Assembly (NCBI GenBank): GCA_017522255.1
Contig: JAFWZP010000085.1
Span: 1 to 36,113 of the forward strand
Direction of reading: 5' to 3'
DNA length: 36,113 nt
DNA from: Bacteroidales bacterium
Lineage (GTDB): Bacteria > Bacteroidota > Bacteroidia > Bacteroidales > P3
This document shows, one piece after another, positions 25,227-33,986 of the stretch. Both the position numbers and the translations under genes were made by a program. Within the stretch, counting starts at the first letter, position 1. The number at the start of each line of letters is the position of its first letter. Under the pieces are notes generated by a model that saw only the letters and a list, made by a program, of their open reading frames with translations, made no database searches and was not told the origin of the DNA.

Positions 25227-26381
25227 TTATTCAAAATCTTCGGTTGTCATAGCTATCAAATCACCAACATTGCTATGATGCCATTTGTTCACCACCACAC
25301 TATTTCGCAAAAGAATAAATCCCGGATTAGAACGCAACATAGTTTCGATGGCTTTTTCGTCGGCATAATAAAACTCTATATTATCCATCTTGTTTTCTAA
25401 CAAAAAGTCAACCACTTCGGTTTGCGACGACGATACCGACACCAATAATACCATATACAATCCACGTTCTTGAGCATAACGATAAACTTGTTTCATTCGT
25501 CTGATTCCCTTATCGTCTATATCATTGAGGTGGTGAATGGTTGCTATCAACACATAGTCGGGCGACCCTATAATATCTTTGGCATAGTCTTCACCCGTTG
25601 GATCCATCATAGAAAAACCATCAGCATATATCTCATTTGGATCCTCAATACGACTATCCACAAATTCCCAATTACTTACCCAAGCTGTATCCTTGTAGTA
25701 ATCCATCAACTTATCGGATGTAAATTCATCGATTTCGCCTGAGGTCTTATTTTTATACTTAAGGTACGTTACCACTTCACCTTTTTCTTCAGGCATCATG
25801 CGGTTACCTATCTTCCACGAACGAAAATCCAAAATAGGCTCATTGGCGATGTTGTAAAGTTGAAAGCTGATGGCTACTCCTATCGAAAAAAATGCCACCA
25901 ATATATCTCGTTCGAATGTTCTTTTCTTTGAAAACTTAGAACGACAACAAAACACTATGATGGTAAAAACCATAAGGACAACATTTTTACCAAATGTTTC
26001 CCAATTAGTCAATTTTACCATATCTCCAAAACAACCGCAGTCTGTTACCTTGTTTGTAAGAGCATCAATAAAGGTAGTGATGGTAAAAAAGGACATCATC
26101 AACAATAGCAACCATGCGCCCAACTTACGCCAACAGTTCGTTATCAACAACACTCCTACAAAAAACTCCAATGTTATCATAGCCACACTCAAAAACGTGG
26201 CCATAGGCAAAGCCCACTCGAAGGAGAAACTGCCTATACTCCAAGCAGTCATATATTCCTGTATTTTGTATGACGTACCCAACGGATCTACTCCTTTCGA
26301 AAAACTCGAAAACAAGAATGTCAACCCTACTATCCAACGGCTGACATCATAAGCTATTCTGATTATCTTTTCATTTTTCAT
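25227..26381 (-). CDS. BT_3928-like DoxX/MauE-type membrane protein
   Basis: 384 aa. The N-terminal half is a four-helix DoxX/MauE-like unit (about 12-30, 58-80, 88-106, 128-146) containing DCGCFGD (115-121, Cys115 and Cys117), the motif of redox-active MauE proteins. A fifth segment follows near 160-176. The C-terminal half (about 180-384) is soluble and extracytoplasmic, with a thioredoxin-like pattern (YVLIATIHHLNDID, GLYMVLLVSVSS, PGFILLRNSVVVNKWHHSN) but without a CxxC. This two-part build fits a family known in Bacteroides as BT_3928. It probably helps redox handling with the TlpA-like protein downstream; that is inference from neighbourhood. Confidence 0.8.
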   Translation of the reverse strand: MKNEKIIRIAYDVSRWIVGLTFLFSSFSKGVDPLGTSYKIQEYMTAWSIGSFSFEWALPMATFLSVAMITLEFFVGVLLITNCWRKLGAWLLLLMMSFFTITTFIDALTNKVTDCGCFGDMVKLTNWETFGKNVVLMVFTIIVFCCRSKFSKKRTFERDILVAFFSIGVAISFQLYNIANEPILDFRSWKIGNRMMPEEKGEVVTYLKYKNKTSGEIDEFTSDKLMDYYKDTAWVSNWEFVDSRIEDPNEIYADGFSMMDPTGEDYAKDIIGSPDYVLIATIHHLNDIDDKGIRRMKQVYRYAQERGLYMVLLVSVSSSQTEVVDFLLENKMDNIEFYYADEKAIETMLRSNPGFILLRNSVVVNKWHHSNVGDLIAMTTEDFE

Positions 26382-26394
26382 AACAATGTAATTC

Positions 26395-26958
26395 TTATTT
26401 ATTCAACAATTCTTTTTGAGCTTGTTCGTCCAAAAGTATAAGACAAAACAACGAGTAATTTATAATGTCAGTGTAGCTACCTTGCACCCCTTCAGACATC
26501 AATGTTTTTCCTTCGTTATCTTCTATCTGTTTTATTCTCTTTATCTTCATAAGTATAATATCCACCATCGAACTTACACGCATCTGCCTCCAAGCTTCGC
26601 CGTAATCGTGATTCTTTTTAAGCATCAAATCTTTAGTAAAATTAATATGCTTATCATAAAGATTCATTGCTGTATCGAAAGGCAAATTCTGCTCCCCTTC
26701 GATACCAAGTTCAGTCTGAATAAGAGCTATAACAGAATAGTTAACCATAGCTATAAATTCGGGTACTATACCCTCCTCTACCTCATTGATACCGGTCATT
26801 TGTATACTTCTAATGCGATTGGCTTTTATGAATATTTGATCGGTAAGAGATGGCAAACGTAATATTCGCCACGAAGTGCCATAGTCTTGTGCTTTCATAG
26901 CAAAAACTTGACGACATTTTTTTATTTCATTTTCAAACTGTTCAGAAGTTTTATTCAT
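26395..26958 (-). CDS. DUF1599 (nucleotide modification associated) family protein
   Basis: 187 aa, a tandem duplication of one unit: KAQDYGTSWRILRLPSLTDQ in the first half (from about residue 22) and KKNHDYGEAWRQMRVSSMVD in the second (from about 113). Each unit has the DYG-x-x-W-R signature of DUF1599, annotated in databases as a nucleotide-modification-associated domain with an all-alpha, MazG-like look. It is cytoplasmic. It starts the redox/membrane cluster and is divergent from folP with 135 bases between. No substrate is known. Confidence 0.8.
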   Translation of the reverse strand: MNKTSEQFENEIKKCRQVFAMKAQDYGTSWRILRLPSLTDQIFIKANRIRSIQMTGINEVEEGIVPEFIAMVNYSVIALIQTELGIEGEQNLPFDTAMNLYDKHINFTKDLMLKKNHDYGEAWRQMRVSSMVDIILMKIKRIKQIEDNEGKTLMSEGVQGSYTDIINYSLFCLILLDEQAQKELLNK

Positions 26959-27120
26959 TTTTTTCTGTTTAATTGTAACTTTATTCGTAATTTCGCATTT
27001 TATTTATGGAACGTTTTTATAGTAAAAATCTATGTATTTCACTATAGCATTGTTTAATATAAAAAACGGATAATCCGACAAATATGTTTAAATATGCAAC
27101 TATATTCACATTCTAAAAAG

Positions 27121-27978
27121 ATGAACAAAGATACTAATTTTTCTTCAGATAAAACAATATGTTGTGGCAAAAATTTGCTAACATTGTCCAAACCCATGGT
27201 AATGGGGATACTAAATTGCACCTACGACAGCTTTTTTGATGGTGGTAAATATACAAACGAAAAGGCTATCATAGAGCGTGCCGAAAACATACTAAACGAT
27301 GGTGGAAACATCATCGATATTGGAGCAGTATCGTCGAAACCGGGAGCAATGCTGCTACCCATTGAAGAAGAAAGGAACAGACTAAAACCCATTATATCTC
27401 TATTACGTAAACATCTGCCCGATGCCATACTATCGGTAGACACTTGCTGGTCCGAAGTAGCTAAAACAGTAGTAGGTGAAGGTGCTGATATGATAAACGA
27501 TATATCGGGTGGGAGCTTTGATGAAAAAATGTTCGAAACAGTAGCTCACCTACAAGTTCCATACGTGCTTATGCACACTCGCGGGCTACCTTCTGATATG
27601 CAGAAAAATACTGACTACAACAACATTGTACAAGAAATAATAATGTATTTCTCGGAAAAATTAAACACTCTTTACCGCTTAGGTGTAAAAGATGTTATAA
27701 TCGATCCCGGATTTGGTTTTGCCAAAACGCTTGAACAAAACTATAGCCTAATGAAAAATTTGAAAGATTTTTCGACATTTTTTAAAGAACCGTTGTTAGT
27801 AGGAGTATCACGAAAATCAATGATATACAACCTATTAAACACAGATCCCAATAATGCTTTAAACGGAACAACAGTGTTAAATACATACGCTTTGATGAAT
27901 GGCGCAAAATTTATTCGCGTTCACGACGTTAAAGAAGCAGTAGAAACAATAAAAATAATAGAAACAATAAACAAATAG
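27121..27978 (+). CDS. folP: Dihydropteroate synthase
   Basis: 285 aa from the ATG at 27121; a further in-frame ATG at 27094 adds nine residues and is possible. It joins pABA to 6-hydroxymethyl-dihydropterin diphosphate in folate synthesis. Motifs: VMGILNCTYDSFFDGGKY (pterin loop; the usual N-V-T-P-D-S is N-C-T-Y-D-S here), IIDIGAVSSKPGA, DMINDISGG, VLMHTRGLPSDMQ, DPGFGFAKT and LLVGVSRKSM. It is followed after two bases by cdaA, a folP-cdaA pairing that is common in Bacteroidota. Confidence 0.95.
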   Translation: MNKDTNFSSDKTICCGKNLLTLSKPMVMGILNCTYDSFFDGGKYTNEKAIIERAENILNDGGNIIDIGAVSSKPGAMLLPIEEERNRLKPIISLLRKHLPDAILSVDTCWSEVAKTVVGEGADMINDISGGSFDEKMFETVAHLQVPYVLMHTRGLPSDMQKNTDYNNIVQEIIMYFSEKLNTLYRLGVKDVIIDPGFGFAKTLEQNYSLMKNLKDFSTFFKEPLLVGVSRKSMIYNLLNTDPNNALNGTTVLNTYALMNGAKFIRVHDVKEAVETIKIIETINK

Positions 27979-27980
27979 AC

Positions 27981-28772
27981 ATGAATATACTAAGTGTAAT
28001 ACAGGGATTTCCCCAAATCGGACTCATCGATGTCATAGATATACTATTGGTAGCATATCTGTTTTACGAAATATACAAACTTGTAAAAGGCACCAATGTT
28101 ATGGGTATATTTATCGGTATAATGATAATATACGCCATTTGGAAAATAGTAAGCATATTACAAATGAAATTACTATCCGACCTATTGGGACAATTTATAA
28201 GCATGGGAATGCTTGCATTGGTGGTAGTATTTCAGCCCGAAATACGACGTTTTCTATTACAATTAGGTACTAAATCATTTATAGGCATAAAGAAACGATT
28301 TCTGTTTTGGAAGATAAATGTAGCTAAGAAAAAGAAAGTCAACTACGAACCATACGTGCAAGCCTGCAAAAGCATGTCGAGTTCACAAACCGGAGCATTG
28401 ATAGTGTTTATGCAAGAAAATGAGTTAAACGACATTATAGCCAGTGGCGAACGCATTGATGCCGAAGTATCGTCGGCTCTGTTGGAAACTATATTTTTCA
28501 AAAACACGCCATTGCATGATGGTGCTGTAATAGTGAAAAACAACAAAATATTGGCAGCACGTTGCATACTTCCTGTGTCGTCAAACTCGGCCATAAACCC
28601 CAACCTTGGTTTGAGGCACCGCTCAGCTATAGGTGTAACCGAAATGTCGGACGCCATATCAGTTATAGTTTCAGAACAAACAGGTGCTATATCTTATGTA
28701 AAAGAAGGAGTTATAACCCATGGCGTAACACCCGAACAACTTAAAAAATATTTAGACGAAAACATTATTTGA
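27981..28772 (+). CDS. cdaA: Diadenylate cyclase (CdaA type)
   Basis: 263 aa. Three N-terminal membrane segments (about 18-34, 40-58, 70-84) precede a DAC domain with the catalytic DGA (180-182, in PLHDGAVIV) and RHRSA (212-216), then VSEQTGAISY. It makes the second messenger c-di-AMP from two ATP, used in many bacteria for potassium and cell wall homeostasis. Length and order match CdaA; no CdaR-like regulator is next to it. It is translationally close to folP (two-base gap) and followed by a terminator. Confidence 0.95.
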   Translation: MNILSVIQGFPQIGLIDVIDILLVAYLFYEIYKLVKGTNVMGIFIGIMIIYAIWKIVSILQMKLLSDLLGQFISMGMLALVVVFQPEIRRFLLQLGTKSFIGIKKRFLFWKINVAKKKKVNYEPYVQACKSMSSSQTGALIVFMQENELNDIIASGERIDAEVSSALLETIFFKNTPLHDGAVIVKNNKILAARCILPVSSNSAINPNLGLRHRSAIGVTEMSDAISVIVSEQTGAISYVKEGVITHGVTPEQLKKYLDENII

Positions 28773-28840
28773 TACCTAAAGACATCCACAAAAAAAGTAT
28801 CGTGATACAAAAATAACAGTATCGCAACCAAAATTATACT

Positions 28841-28882
28841 CCCTCGTGATAAAACAACAATTAGGTCGTGAGGGATTTTTTT
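28841..28882 (+). terminator. Terminator after folP-cdaA
   Basis: CCCTCGTGA (28841-28849) pairs with TCGTGAGGG (28866-28874) over nine positions (two G-U), followed by a T-run (28876-28882). It lies 69 bases after the cdaA stop. Confidence 0.75.
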
Positions 28883-28928
28883 CGATATTTTTTTGCACCG
28901 AATTGATAGTATTTTTATCATTCACTAC

Positions 28929-28984
28929 ACACCCTACCATCAATAAAACAACACCCTACCATCAATAAAACAATAGTAGGGTGT
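28929..28984. repeat. 22-bp direct repeat forming a hairpin
   Basis: ACACCCTACCATCAATAAAA plus CA (22 bp) occurs twice in tandem (28929 and 28951). A third, inverted partial copy follows, so ACACCCTAC (28951-28959) pairs perfectly with GTAGGGTGT (28976-28984); TCATTCA before and TGAATGA after add another stem. The nearby terminator loop shares the phrase ATAAAACAACA. Otherwise the 28773-29126 gap contains only a palindrome GTATCGTGATAC and the promoter box. Confidence 0.7.
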
Positions 28985-29060
28985 GAATGATTTTACACTA
29001 TATTGTGATTTTTTGTGGATATATAAAAGATAGAAGTGCCAATTATCGGAAAAAAATTTG

Positions 29061-29068
29061 TATATTTG
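29061..29068 (+). promoter_or_regulatory. -7 promoter box for the acyltransferase gene
   Basis: TATATTTG followed by CA is a perfect Bacteroidota -7 box, 58 bases before the ATG at 29127. No clear -33 TTTG is found. Confidence 0.6.
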
Positions 29069-29126
29069 CACATTGTAACAAAGCCGTTATATAAACGTTA
29101 TATATTGATAAATAAAGCCATATCGA

Positions 29127-29699
29127 ATGGGAAGCAAATTTTGGAAGTTCATATTAAAACTATTTGGATGGAAATTTGAAGGAAGTTTTCGTCCCGAAAT
29201 GAATCGTTGTGTGATGATAGAGGCACCTCATACAAGCGGTTGGGATTTTATTTTGGGTCGTATTGGAATATGGATTTTAGGACTCAATGGCAAGTTTCTT
29301 ATCAAGAAAGAATTTTTCAAGTTTCCGCTAAACTACCCCTTAAAAAAATTAGGCGGACTACCCGTGGACAGAGGCAACCGAAAAAACGGAATAGTAAAGC
29401 AAGTGGCAAAATACTTTGCCGACAACGAAAAATTCACAATAGTGATAACACCTGAAGGTACTAGAAAATATACGAAACATTGGAAACGTGGTTTCTACGA
29501 AATAGCTATAGAAGCTCAAGCACCTATAGTATTATCATTTATAGACTATGGAAGAAAAACTTGTGGTGTAATGGAAACATTCTACCCCACAGGCAACTAC
29601 GACGAAGATATAATAATAATTCAAGAAAAATATAAATATGTGGTGGCTCGACACCCCGAACAATTTAATATGAGCGAAATGTATTGGAGCAAAGAATGA
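29127..29699 (+). CDS. PlsC-like lysophospholipid/acyl-glycerol-phosphate acyltransferase
   Basis: 190 aa, shorter than PlsC. The acyltransferase motifs are present: HTSGWD (residues 35-40, the H-x4-D catalytic pair), GGLPVDRGN (about 76-84) and TPEGTR (108-113). These indicate acyl transfer from acyl-CoA or acyl-ACP to a lysolipid at the membrane. No strong membrane segment is visible beyond a short hydrophobic stretch. It has its own promoter box and precedes aspS by 56 bases. The exact acceptor is not readable. Confidence 0.88.
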   Translation: MGSKFWKFILKLFGWKFEGSFRPEMNRCVMIEAPHTSGWDFILGRIGIWILGLNGKFLIKKEFFKFPLNYPLKKLGGLPVDRGNRKNGIVKQVAKYFADNEKFTIVITPEGTRKYTKHWKRGFYEIAIEAQAPIVLSFIDYGRKTCGVMETFYPTGNYDEDIIIIQEKYKYVVARHPEQFNMSEMYWSKE

Positions 29700-29755
29700 T
29701 AATTATCTACCTCTGATACTCAAACATAATAACAAAGAATAAAAGGAATAACATA

Positions 29756-31510
29756 ATGTATAGAACATGTACTTGTGGTGAGTTAAACATAACTCATGTA
29801 GGAAAAGAAGTAACCCTATGCGGTTGGCTACAACGCTCGAGAGATTTGGGCGGTATGACATTTATCGACCTTCGCGACCGCTACGGTATCACACAATTGG
29901 CTTTCAATATGGAAACGAATGCCGAACTATGCGAGAAAGCTCGCAAATTGGGTCGAGAATATGTATTGCAAGTTAGCGGAACAGTAGCCGAACGCAGTAG
30001 CAAAAACACCAAAATACCAACAGGAGAAATAGAAATAGTGGTTAGTAGCCTCACTGTTTTGAATAGTGCCAAAGTTCCACCATTCACTATCGAGGACAAC
30101 CCCGATGGTGGTGATGACCTACGTATGCGTTACCGCTATTTGGATTTACGCAGAAACCCGGTTCGCAAAAACCTTGAGTTGCGACACAATATGGCGATAC
30201 TTATACGCAACTATCTAAACAACTTAAACTTTATTGAAGTAGAAACACCATTTCTTATAAAATCCACTCCCGAAGGAGCTCGTGACTTCGTAGTGCCATC
30301 GCGTATGAACCCAGGCGAATTTTATGCCCTTCCACAATCGCCACAACAATACAAACAGTTGCTTATGGTTTCGGGTATGGATCGCTACTTCCAGATAGTG
30401 CGCTGCTTTAGAGACGAAGACTTACGTGCCGATCGTCAACCCGAATTTACACAAATAGACTGCGAAATGAGTTTCGTAGAACAAGAAGATGTTTTAAACA
30501 CATTCGAAAGTTTGATGAAGTTCTTGTTCAAAGAACTTAAAGGCATTGAGTTTGACAACTTCCCGCGTATGTCGTATGCCGATGCAATGAAATATTATGG
30601 TAGCGACAAACCCGACACTCGTTTCGAAATGAAGTTTGTAGAACTCAACGACGTAGCAAAAGGAAAAGGTTTCGGACTATTTGACAATGCCGAACTTGTA
30701 GTAGGTATAAACGCTGAAGGCTGTGCAGAATATACACGCAAACAAATAGATGAACTTACCGAATTTGTAAAACGTCCACAAGTGGGAGCCGGTGGAATAG
30801 TATACATCAAATATAATGCCGATGGCAGCTTTAAATCATCGGTAGATAAATTCTATAATCAAGACGACCTCAAGGCCATTGCCAATACCTTTGGTGCAAA
30901 ACCGGGCGATATGATGCTTGTACTTTGTGGCAATGACGAAAAAACACGTAAAGCATTGTGCGAACTACGTTTGGAAATGGGTAGCAGACTAGGACTAAGA
31001 GATAACACTAAGTTTTCGCCATTATGGGTAGTGGATTTCCCATTATTAGAATGGGACGAAGAAACTGCACGTTTCTACGCTAAGCACCACCCATTTACCA
31101 GCCCCAAACCCGAAGACCAAAACCTTTTGGACACACCTGCAGAATGGGGCAAAATACGTGCCAACGCATACGACATGGTTATCAACGGAGTAGAAGTAGG
31201 TGGAGGTAGCATTCGTATTCACGACCGCGACCTACAAAACAAGATGTTCCACACCCTTGGCTTTAGCGACGAAGAAGCTCAAAACCAATTTGGTTTCTTG
31301 ATGAATGCTTTCGAATATGGTGCACCTCCTCATGGTGGTTTAGCATTCGGCTTCGATCGCATGTGTGCAGTATTCAGCGGTGTAGACAGCATCAGAGATT
31401 TTATTGCATTTCCCAAAAACAACAGCGGCCGCGATGTAATGAGCGGAAGCCCTTCACCAATAGCTCAAAATCAATTAGACGAACTTAATATCGAGTTGAA
31501 AGGAATATAA
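29756..31510 (+). CDS. aspS: Aspartyl-tRNA synthetase
   Basis: 584 aa, the full bacterial type. N-terminal anticodon-binding OB fold ([20 protein letters not shown]), then class II core: [20 protein letters not shown], motif 2 [18 protein letters not shown], an inserted GAD-like domain (about 280-420), and motif 3 [13 protein letters not shown]. It charges tRNA-Asp. It ends with a bidirectional-looking terminator. Whether it is discriminating cannot be read directly; the presence of tRNA-Asn genes here does not settle it. Confidence 0.97.
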   Translation: MYRTCTCGELNITHVGKEVTLCGWLQRSRDLGGMTFIDLRDRYGITQLAFNMETNAELCEKARKLGREYVLQVSGTVAERSSKNTKIPTGEIEIVVSSLTVLNSAKVPPFTIEDNPDGGDDLRMRYRYLDLRRNPVRKNLELRHNMAILIRNYLNNLNFIEVETPFLIKSTPEGARDFVVPSRMNPGEFYALPQSPQQYKQLLMVSGMDRYFQIVRCFRDEDLRADRQPEFTQIDCEMSFVEQEDVLNTFESLMKFLFKELKGIEFDNFPRMSYADAMKYYGSDKPDTRFEMKFVELNDVAKGKGFGLFDNAELVVGINAEGCAEYTRKQIDELTEFVKRPQVGAGGIVYIKYNADGSFKSSVDKFYNQDDLKAIANTFGAKPGDMMLVLCGNDEKTRKALCELRLEMGSRLGLRDNTKFSPLWVVDFPLLEWDEETARFYAKHHPFTSPKPEDQNLLDTPAEWGKIRANAYDMVINGVEVGGGSIRIHDRDLQNKMFHTLGFSDEEAQNQFGFLMNAFEYGAPPHGGLAFGFDRMCAVFSGVDSIRDFIAFPKNNSGRDVMSGSPSPIAQNQLDELNIELKGI

Positions 31511-31539
31511 ACAATTCTTTAGGTTCAACATATAATGAC

Positions 31540-31574
31540 AAGGCGAAAGTAACTCACATACTTTCGCCTTTTAT
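31540..31574. terminator. Bidirectional terminator after aspS
   Basis: AAGGCGAAAGTA (31540-31551) pairs perfectly with TACTTTCGCCTT (31559-31570) around seven bases and is followed by TTTATTTTAT. It lies between convergent genes and may serve both. Confidence 0.75.
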
Positions 31575-31591
31575 TTTATACATTATATTCT

Positions 31592-32065
31592 TTATTCCAA
31601 TTCATTTTCGGCTAATATTCTTTTGTATTTTCCTGCCAAATTTGTAACATCATATATCTCAAGATACTCTACTCCTTCTTCTGCATATATTTTTATTTCA
31701 ACCTCTACCTCCTCATCTGTTTCAATATCTCGAAAAGACAACAAACGCCCATCTACAATATAAGGAAATTCTACTTCCATAAGATTATCGAGAAATGCAG
31801 AAAAAGAATTTATAACCTCATTTTTATTATTTAATGCACCAAAAGTATCTTCAAATACGCCTAGTTTCCATTTCATCATTCCATATTTGGTAAACTCCAA
31901 ATCAAAATCAGCCTCCTCCACAGGAGTCCATTTTCCAATTATACTTTGCTCATAATCTACAAAATATCCACTTCCATCGCCTTTATCCGATGCTTTGGAT
32001 ACTACTAACCACAATAACGAAGTGGCCACAATTGTTATCACAATAGTTAATATCGTTTTCTTCAT
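31592..32065 (-). CDS. Lipocalin-like exported or anchored protein
   Basis: 157 aa from the ATG at 32065 (MKKTILTIV...), which follows a five-residue in-frame extension starting at 32080. One hydrophobic N-terminal segment (about 3-22) serves as signal or anchor. The body shows the lipocalin-like pattern IIGKWTPVEEADFDLEFTKYGMMKWK, then FPYIVDGRLLSF, VEVEIKIYAEEG, and LEIYDVTNLAGKYKRI. Ligand unknown. It follows the SprT-like gene on the same strand, 23 bases after its stop. Confidence 0.65.
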   Translation of the reverse strand: MKKTILTIVITIVATSLLWLVVSKASDKGDGSGYFVDYEQSIIGKWTPVEEADFDLEFTKYGMMKWKLGVFEDTFGALNNKNEVINSFSAFLDNLMEVEFPYIVDGRLLSFRDIETDEEVEVEIKIYAEEGVEYLEIYDVTNLAGKYKRILAENELE

Positions 32066-32088
32066 AATTACTTCAATCAAATCGTTTT

Positions 32089-32724
32089 TTATTCTATATC
32101 ACAAGTTTTCACCCTCATACTACCGGGCACTAAATAGATTTGACCCGTGGAAAGCAAGATACATTTATATCTTGTTCTTCGTTTTTCCAACATTTTAAAC
32201 ACTCTTCCATCGGGAGAGACAAAAGTAGTATTTAGCGGCAAATCTTTGAGTAACGCCGTATCGCAATAATCGGCACTATTGCCGTCGTATATCCTCAAGG
32301 CATCCATAATAGCGTGTTCTATAGTTTTCTTCAACGGGATAGCGGAGGTGTATTTAAGCATCAGGGGTTTTATATCAGAAGGAAAGACATCGATATACCT
32401 AACCAACAAATCTCTATAACACCTTTGCCACTCTTCGCCATGAGGTTTTATGGTATTTTTATATTTCATATACATTTCGTAATGAGCTATTTCGTGTAGC
32501 AATACCAAAAAGAAAGCATACCTATTAAGGTCGCCATTCACTGTTATTCGATGAAACTTTTTATCACGCTGTGGCCAACGATAGTCGCCCAACTTAGTTC
32601 TTCGCTTATTTGTAATAACAAACGATATACCATTTGTCATCAAATATTTAAACACATCATCAAGAGCCTCATCGGGTAGATATTTGGCCAATATTGCTTT
32701 ATAATCAGCTATAGATTTGGTCAT
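32089..32724 (-). CDS. SprT-like zinc metalloprotease-fold protein
   Basis: 211 aa. HEIAHYE (residues 77-83) is the H-E-x-x-H zinc site and KPHGEEWQ (93-100) carries the third-ligand region of the SprT family. The C-terminal part (about 145-211) has the beta-rich FVSPDGRVFKMLEKRRTRYKC often seen in Bacteroidota members. A cytoplasmic protease-like role in DNA-protein cross-link repair is known for SPRTN relatives; the bacterial role is unclear. Its start overlaps the end of the small lipoprotein gene by 20 bases, so the two are co-translated. Confidence 0.85.
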   Translation of the reverse strand: MTKSIADYKAILAKYLPDEALDDVFKYLMTNGISFVITNKRRTKLGDYRWPQRDKKFHRITVNGDLNRYAFFLVLLHEIAHYEMYMKYKNTIKPHGEEWQRCYRDLLVRYIDVFPSDIKPLMLKYTSAIPLKKTIEHAIMDALRIYDGNSADYCDTALLKDLPLNTTFVSPDGRVFKMLEKRRTRYKCILLSTGQIYLVPGSMRVKTCDIE

Positions 32725-32884
32725 CGTAGTTCGACATCATGTAGTGAGTATCCAAATAACTGAATTTCGGGCAAGTGTTGCACCTCGATTTTTTTCGTTT
32801 AGGCATAGTGGAAGTACCACCACATGCCGCCATCATCACCGATACTATCAACAATATCAATCCTGTTTTTATATATTTTGTCAT
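32705..32884 (-). CDS. Small lipoprotein
   Basis: 59 aa from the ATG at 32884 (MTKYIKTGLILLIVSVMMAACGG); an in-frame ATG at 32893 adds three residues. The lipobox MAAC gives a lipidated Cys. The mature 40-residue part has a C-x-x-C (CNTCPKF) and ends in NYDDQIYS. No function is known. Such small lipoproteins next to sprT are seen in Bacteroidota. The 3' end overlaps the SprT-like gene by 20 bases. Confidence 0.7.
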   Translation of the reverse strand: MTKYIKTGLILLIVSVMMAACGGTSTMPKRKKSRCNTCPKFSYLDTHYMMSNYDDQIYS

Positions 32885-32920
32885 ATCTTTCATGTTTGCT
32901 ATAACTCATTTTAAACCTTT

Positions 32921-33847
32921 TTATTGCCTATCGGAGCATTCGAAAGCTTCTTTTTTCGAAAAATCGGGTTTATAGGATCTTTCGTCCAAATCCTGCACCC
33001 AACCATTATGGAAACCCAACGCATAAAAATGGTCAACAACCTGGTTGTACTCTTCAACACTAATCTTCCGTGTTAATTGATCCGGTAGTGCCACATTGTC
33101 GATAGGATAATACTGACTCATAAGCGAGAAATGCACATTGCTCGAAATATTTTCGGCTATCCACGACAATACATCTTTGCTATCATCTACACAACCGGGC
33201 AATATCAAATGCCGTATTATCAAACCCGACAACACTATATCGTTATCATCGGTTATCAGCGTAGACCCTTTTTGACGATACATCTCCTTCAGTGCCTTAG
33301 ATGCTACCTCGAAATAATTGGGAGCCGACGAATATCGACCCGACAAATAAGAGCTACAATATTTAAAATCAGGCAAATAAACATCTACATAGGATTCCAA
33401 TTTACGCAAAGTATCCACACTATCGTAGGCATTGGTATTGTATACAACCGTGGGGTTGAAACCATCGTTGCGTAAGCAATCCACTATAGCCGGAATATTA
33501 TAAGCGTAATGCGATGGCGAAACAAAACCAAGCACTTGCTCGGTGGTTTGCAACAGCTCCTCTATCCTATCCACCACAGCCGAAAGTGAGGTGTATGTTG
33601 CAGTTGCCACACTATACTCCTTGGTACTTATATCCTTGTTTTGACAAAACACACACCTAAGATTACAATGAGGAAAAAACACATTGCACACACCTTTGGC
33701 ACCCGACAATACAGGTTCTTCGCCTTTGTGGACACATATAGCTGCAGCACTGCAATCAATATCCGTATTACAAAAACCAAACGTTTTTGTGCGATCCACA
33801 CCACAGTTTCTACCGCATATTCTACAGTTGTTAAGGTTAAAGCTCAT
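32921..33847 (-). CDS. PflX-like radical SAM protein (COG1313)
   Basis: 308 aa from the second of two adjacent ATGs; the first is at 33850. The radical SAM motif CNLRCVFC (C62, C66, C69 counted from the first Met) binds the 4Fe-4S cluster; upstream Cys residues C9, C12, C16, C27 and C33 form an extra zinc or Fe-S site typical of the PflX-like group (CRICGRNCGVDRTKTFGFC). This group resembles pyruvate formate-lyase-activating enzymes but its substrate is unknown; no PFL-type partner is in the window. It has its own promoter, overlapping that of ispE, and heads the - strand unit with the small lipoprotein. Confidence 0.85.
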   Translation of the reverse strand: MSFNLNNCRICGRNCGVDRTKTFGFCNTDIDCSAAAICVHKGEEPVLSGAKGVCNVFFPHCNLRCVFCQNKDISTKEYSVATATYTSLSAVVDRIEELLQTTEQVLGFVSPSHYAYNIPAIVDCLRNDGFNPTVVYNTNAYDSVDTLRKLESYVDVYLPDFKYCSSYLSGRYSSAPNYFEVASKALKEMYRQKGSTLITDDNDIVLSGLIIRHLILPGCVDDSKDVLSWIAENISSNVHFSLMSQYYPIDNVALPDQLTRKISVEEYNQVVDHFYALGFHNGWVQDLDERSYKPDFSKKEAFECSDRQ

Positions 33848-33874
33848 CATTATTTATAAAAAATATCAGACTGC

Positions 33875-33906
33875 AAAAGTACGAAAAATATATCATATAT
33901 ATCAAA
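33875..33906 (-). promoter_or_regulatory. Promoter for the PflX-like operon
   Basis: On the - strand TTTG (33903-33906) and TACTTTTG (33875-33882) are 20 bases apart, a full consensus, 28 bases upstream of the gene start. It overlaps, in the other direction, the ispE promoter region at 33924. Confidence 0.7.
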
Positions 33907-33923
33907 CAAATAAAAATTATATG

Positions 33924-33931
33924 TACCTTTG
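33924..33931 (+). promoter_or_regulatory. -7 promoter box for ispE
   Basis: TACCTTTG followed by CA fits TAnnTTTG exactly and lies 55 bases before the ispE start. No -33 TTTG is seen. Confidence 0.6.
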
Positions 33932-33986
33932 CAATACGATGCTAAACACAATATTGCAAATAACGATATAAAAAACAATATTTTAC

